A stretch of DNA of 64,000 bases from Ricordea florida (lineage: Eukaryota; Cnidaria; Anthozoa; Corallimorpharia; Ricordeidae): positions 14,283,256-14,347,255 of the forward strand of contig OX453279.1 in assembly GCA_949710005.1 (NCBI GenBank). Direction: 5' to 3'. A model generated the notes under the pieces. It was not told where the DNA came from and did not search any database. It saw nothing but the letters and a program-made list of their open reading frames with translations. Position numbers and translations under genes: made by a program. Below are positions 53,601 through 59,600 of the stretch, in pieces (position 1 is the stretch's first letter; every line of letters begins with the position of its first letter).

Positions 53601-56600
53601 ATCGGTTACGATCTTACTGCACTTAGTTATAATATTGACAAACCACTTTGAATATTGTTTTTTTATTTTTTTTATTTTCAGTAAATTCAATAGAGATTCT
53701 GAAAGTAATTGCACAATTAAGTTTCTAGTATTGATCAATAACAGATAGAAAATTGCAGCTTCAAACTCCTCTCAATTCTACTTGATTTCAACCTTTTCAT
53801 CACTGTATTTTTATTGCAGCTATTCAGGGATATGTACCTACCTTGAGTCCTGTAAAGACTAGGACACGCTCTTAAGTAAACTACTTTGACTGCAACTTTC
53901 AGACAGCGAATAATGACGTGGTTCGCCTTGTGTGTTACTCCCCCACCCCCCCCCCCCCAAAAAAAAAAGCAAATGGTAACAGCATCTGACAGAAAAACGC
54001 CCTTGTAACTGCCAGCAAATAGGAACAATCACAAGATAGAGTGGTTAAGCTATGATGAATATACAATATCAAAACATGCAAAAATTGAGCCGTGCAAAAC
54101 CAAGTTTGAGCTCAACGCATTGTTGGATGATCATCTTAAAACAGAGGGAGAATCTCTTGACTGAAGCTTATATTTACGCCGTTGTCGACCTAAAAGTCAA
54201 GATCCTGACCAAAGACGAAAACAGGCAAATGGTTACAACAACATATCAAAGTGTAAATCAGACTGTATAGTTGCTGATGCACCCCAATCCATGACGTTGG
54301 TGTTGTGGGAAGAAACTGTTGATAAAGTCACAATTGGAAAGAGTTACCACTAAAAAAATCTGAAAGATCATTTAATGATACTAAGTCTGTAAACACAAAT
54401 GAGTTGACAGAAATCAAAGAAATTAAAGACATCCGTAATGTCAAGCCGGATTGATACCCCTGAAATTGCAAACTGTCGGGAGAAGTTGTTCGAATAGACG
54501 TAAGTGAGACAGCATGCTCCCTAGTTTACAATAAGACATTTCCACCAGATTTCAAGATTGATAGTGAAATGATAACTTGCAAGAACTGCAATATGACTTC
54601 CTTAAGATCATTATGCAACACAAATATGGTTTGCCACCTAGTAATCAAAACATCCAAGGAAACATATACATACACATGTCTTAATGATGCTATTGTTGGC
54701 TTCTTAAGAAACCATAGCTGTGGCAAATTAATAGCTGAACTTCAAAAACTAGAGCTCCAGAAATTATTACTCAGAGCTGGTAAGCTTCAAATGATTGTTG
54801 ACAAATCGTCAAAAGTAGTTAGTTTCTTCTTATAAATAAATTCATCTAAGTAAACTGAGGGTAGTTCTTTGTTCACCGAATGTTATTCTTGCAATCTCAG
54901 TTAAAGTTCCTTTTTCGCGAAGAAATGTAAGCAAGGCATCTCTTTAATACTCCATCTTATCCCATGTGTAATGGTTAAATCAACTTACAGCTATTTTGTA
55001 GCGCAAACAAAAAGAGGTCTAAAGAAGCGACCCATTAAGACTCGCCGTAGTTGGTAACATTTTAACATTTTCGTTGATCTCCAGGGTGGAAGTTATGGGT
55101 TGTCCTTAGATACCATATGCCTTATTCCAAAATGGCCGTCTTTTCTATAGTCTATTGTTTTTTATTTAAATTAGACCTTGATGCCTCGTTCAAGGTAAAA
55201 TATTCTTTTGAAATTTAGCTTAAGAACGAGGTATCACGGGATAATTTGAATAAAAACAAAAGAATATTTAAATGGAGGCCATTTTGGAATAAGGTGTATA
55301 AGCATCGCTTACTTTTTAACTGGTAATCTTAGGCCTAATGAAAATCAGACTGCCAGAAAATTAACGTCATAATCGGTCCAACGAGTGTTATAAACAATGC
55401 TCGCACATTGTCATGGTAACACGATGACATTCAGCGACCGAGAAAGAAGTACAGCCGTTTCACGAATTAGAAATCTGTGTTTGAACAGGCACTACAATGT
55501 AACTACCATCGCCTAATAGATATAGTTTAATGTCACTGAAATGGATGTCGCTGATGAACGAATTTGACCATGACGAAAGCAACCGAATAGATCAGTCGGA
55601 GGTAAACTTTAATACCATTATAGCGTGTGCATGCCACCAGCGAACGGAAGGTTTGGAAGTCTGACAAAAATGCTGGGGTGGAGTTACTTATAAGCCATGG
55701 AGTAGCGTCACGTCTAGGGGGAGTATCCTTAGTCACTCCATGCTACGTCAGCGTCATCATTTGTGGTTCCCCAACTGGAAGTTAAGACCTTTGCTTACGC
55801 TTGTATACAGAGAAGTGGCATAATCGATTAAACAAAATTAAGCGGTCCAGCAAATTCTCCTCATTAGTCTCTACATGTTGTTGTTACAGTTGAGAGACAA
55901 GACAATTTATATTTGGTAATCATTTCATTTATTTAATTTACTCTTGGGGCCTGCATTATGTTTGATAATATAAAGAACATGAATGAGAAATTGGTTACTT
56001 GTCACTTTCAAAGGTTAGGGGGTACTAAAATGTTGATCATCGCTGAATCAAAAAAGAACAAGCCATTTGCTTAAGGCAGTCCCTGAGGCCCATTGGCTTC
56101 GTACATGTTTGGCCTGGAGAGATAGGGGTACTCCCATCGATGGTCTGTATGAGGATGTACCACAGAATAGGGTATGGGGTTTCACTTGATACAGTGATAG
56201 ACAAGGTAGGTGAGTGCCTTTCAGTTACCAGAAAATATTTTCCTAAACATATTTTCTACAGTCCCAGCTGCCAGTTGACAAAAATGATATCAACAGGTCC
56301 CTTCCAGGAAACATGCTAAACTAAGTTTCACTTTTTCACAAATTCATGTCAAAAACAGGCCAGAAGGGAAGTGAAAACATTTTTGTCACAGGCAGGGTTC
56401 GAGTTTGGCCGCTTGTGTAGCCAAGCCCTGCTCAAACTTGGGTTGACCCCAAGGATGTTTGGAGGTAACCCTCAACATTCCTGAGACCCTTGCGTTATTT
56501 TAGAGCAAAATGCATTTGCATGCTTTGATTCGACAGTTCTAAAACTGTGCTTTATTTTACACCGAATTACTCACTACAATATACGATCGAACAGTAAAAC

Positions 56601-59600
56601 AATTAAAGCATTTAAGCATTAATAAGCGAAAATAGCGTCTTTCTTACAAAATGATGCTTAATTCTGTTGATGCCGATAAGTCTGTGCATGCTGTTTTGAT
56701 CGCATGCCCATTATAACTAAGATAGAAGTCAATTATTTCAACGCAAGCGTCAATCAGTTACAGATTTAATCTGTCTTTCCACCTGTTTAGAAGGTGGAAG
56801 GGGTGAGAGTCTTCTTTGTGACTACGGGACAATCAGTAGCTTAGTCCTATCAGGGTTAATGGGTATGGACTTCAAGCAACACCCATTGCGCTGTCCAATA
56901 AATCCTTATTTATTGCAGTAACTGGGTCAGAAATTTACCTTCGGAGAGGCCCAAGAAAAATTTTGGTATGATCATTTTGTCTTTCAAGTAAAGTACAGCA
57001 GATCCGGTTGAATGACATCTCCTGTTCTCCTGTAATTTGGAAATTTGGAACTCTAACCAATTACCCTTGTGATGACCTTTCGCATTCCTTTGCCAAAAAG
57101 GTATTCTGCGCAGGTGTTGAGAGGCCCAAACTAGAAGCTGTGTCAGAGTCACCTGATTCCCAGACTGGAACAAATGTCTTTCAAGGTTGGTAATCGAAGC
57201 ACCCTGGTTGTAACTTTGTCCAGGCCAGGAGCCTTAACCGACAGCTATTATAGGTTATAATGTTCTCAACTTCTTCCTCTTTAACTGGTTGAAATACAAA
57301 TAATGGACACTGGTCAGCATGCAAGCCGCTCTGCATGGTAGGTACGTGGTGTAAGCATCATATAGTGGTTCCCCGTTAGTGAATATATGGCATACATTGC
57401 TCTCCATAGCCATACACGATGCTTACACCACGTACCTACCCTCTGCATAGGACCTTTAACAAATTCTTGAACGCGAAATGTATGTTAATCAGCACGAGCT
57501 TACGCCTGTGAGGCCGCGGATATACAGGTATCTACAAATGCTCGAGAAAAGAAATCTTTTGTTGTGCTGGATGGTAAACCTTTGCGAGGAAGGCAACGAT
57601 TTAACACTCCATTTTTCTTGTGAAGTTCAGTAGGAGCATGTTCGATTTCAGGAAGTCTAATTTCGCGCTTCTTAACAGGAGAAAACGATTGGCAGCATAA
57701 CCTGATCACTTGCCCTGGGCACGAGTAGTGTTGCAGGTTGCTTAGTCTTGACAAAACCGTGGTAGTCCCCTGAGACCGGTTATAACATGCCGAGAGGAGA
57801 AGACCCTTACTAGAGGGACATCTGTGGGGTTTGCTGTGACGTGAATTTCAATCTTGACTCGCGGACTCGTACAATAAGGTCTACTCAGTAACTGGCGTTG
57901 TAGGTTCTATTACATGTTTCTTTTACCATCCCTTTGCTGACCAAAACCCACGCTTCATAGCTTTACATTGGTTAGCCCCTTCCAATATAACAGAATTGTT
58001 TCATCGCTACAAACCGTCAAGGAGCTTATGATCTGTGCCTAGGAGGCTCCTGATAGAATGATCCTCCAAGGGCGTGTTTACATGGAGTGAGGGTGCCCCG
58101 GCTAACCGGGCTACCCGGCTAGAAGGGTTGAAATTGAACATAGCCCGCCTTTACATGCAATTCACCTAACTAGAATAATCAGTGGGCTGTGTGGGCTATC
58201 TAAGCACAACAATCAGAATGGCCGACCAAAGAACCTCTTGACATCTTATTTCAGTTTCCTGCACGGGCACGGGCGTGTTCTCTGCCTGACACTCGTCTAA
58301 TATATTAATCTCTTCAGATTGACTGTCACCTCAGCTAGCCGGGATAGCCCGGTACGAACCGTTTACCTTAGCAGAAAGCTATCCCGCCTAGCTGGGTGCC
58401 CCGGACAAGTAGACAGGGTAGGCGGGCTACCCTGTCTAGCATGTAAACTCTTTAATGCGTTTTCTAAAGAAAGGTATTAAAATTTAGCCCTCTTAGTGTA
58501 CCTCGGTTAGCCGGGGCACCCTCCCTCCATGTAAAAAGGCCCTAATGAACATTCTCGAAACCTCACAAAATTCGTTTCAGTCACTGTAAATACTGAATAC
58601 CCGGCTACATATAAGTGTTTCTCTTTAACCTTGTCACCGCAGTTCTGTGTTGATAGATAATTAATATAACCTTAAGCAGTAAAACGGACTGCTACCGTGA
58701 TCCGCAGTGTGGAGTATAGAACGAGATATGTTTCATGTGGGAGCAATTGCAAATTGTATAGACTAACTGTGGGACTGTGGTGGCGGTCTTTTGAGGTTTG
58801 AACTAGAGGCAAAATATAGCATGAAAGCATGGTAAACATTTTACGTACCTGAACTCGGCGAAGAACTTGAACATCAGACCACGGTTTAAGGTTGAAATCC
58901 GACATAGAAATAATGCCGTAGTTCTATATTTATTCGTACAAAACGGGCGTAATCCGAAAATTGAAGTGATGTCTTATTACGCAATGAAAATTCAACCTCT
59001 CGAGTCACGCAACTCGTAACTTGCTTACTCAGCCGCCTTTCGTCGCTTCCATGCGGTACCGCATGCGCTGTTTGTTTGTTTTCAGTATTTATATCTTTTT
59101 CCGGATCACAGATTTTTCGACCTGCTTTCTGTTAACAGAATGAAATCCAAAGAAATACAAGTCAGAGTTGTAGAGAATCATCATAAGTTACGTATCGTCA
59201 GCCGAGTGCCAGTGTAGTCGAGTTTATGCAACGCAAATTGCAACACCTTTATATTTTGCTATTAAAATCGCTCAGCAATAATTAACGTCATATCTGTATT
59301 GTTATCTTACTTCTGAGTAAGCCGATGTGAAGGTTTCTTTCCTGCAGCTTGAGAACTCGATATCTCGCCCAAAATTCCTTGTTGACATGTACCATCGTAT
59401 GTCATCGGCTTTTGAATTAAAAAAATAGTTGATGTGAGTTATGACCTTCATTGCAACCAGGCTGCGTGCAAAGCTGAAGCACTGCCTTCCGTGTCCGTTT
59501 AATTCAGTAAATGCAATATTGATATAAACTATCTTCAGCCATCGATCTGGCAACAAAGCCCTACTCCCAAGTCTCTTCACATCCCAGCGCTCCATGCGCG

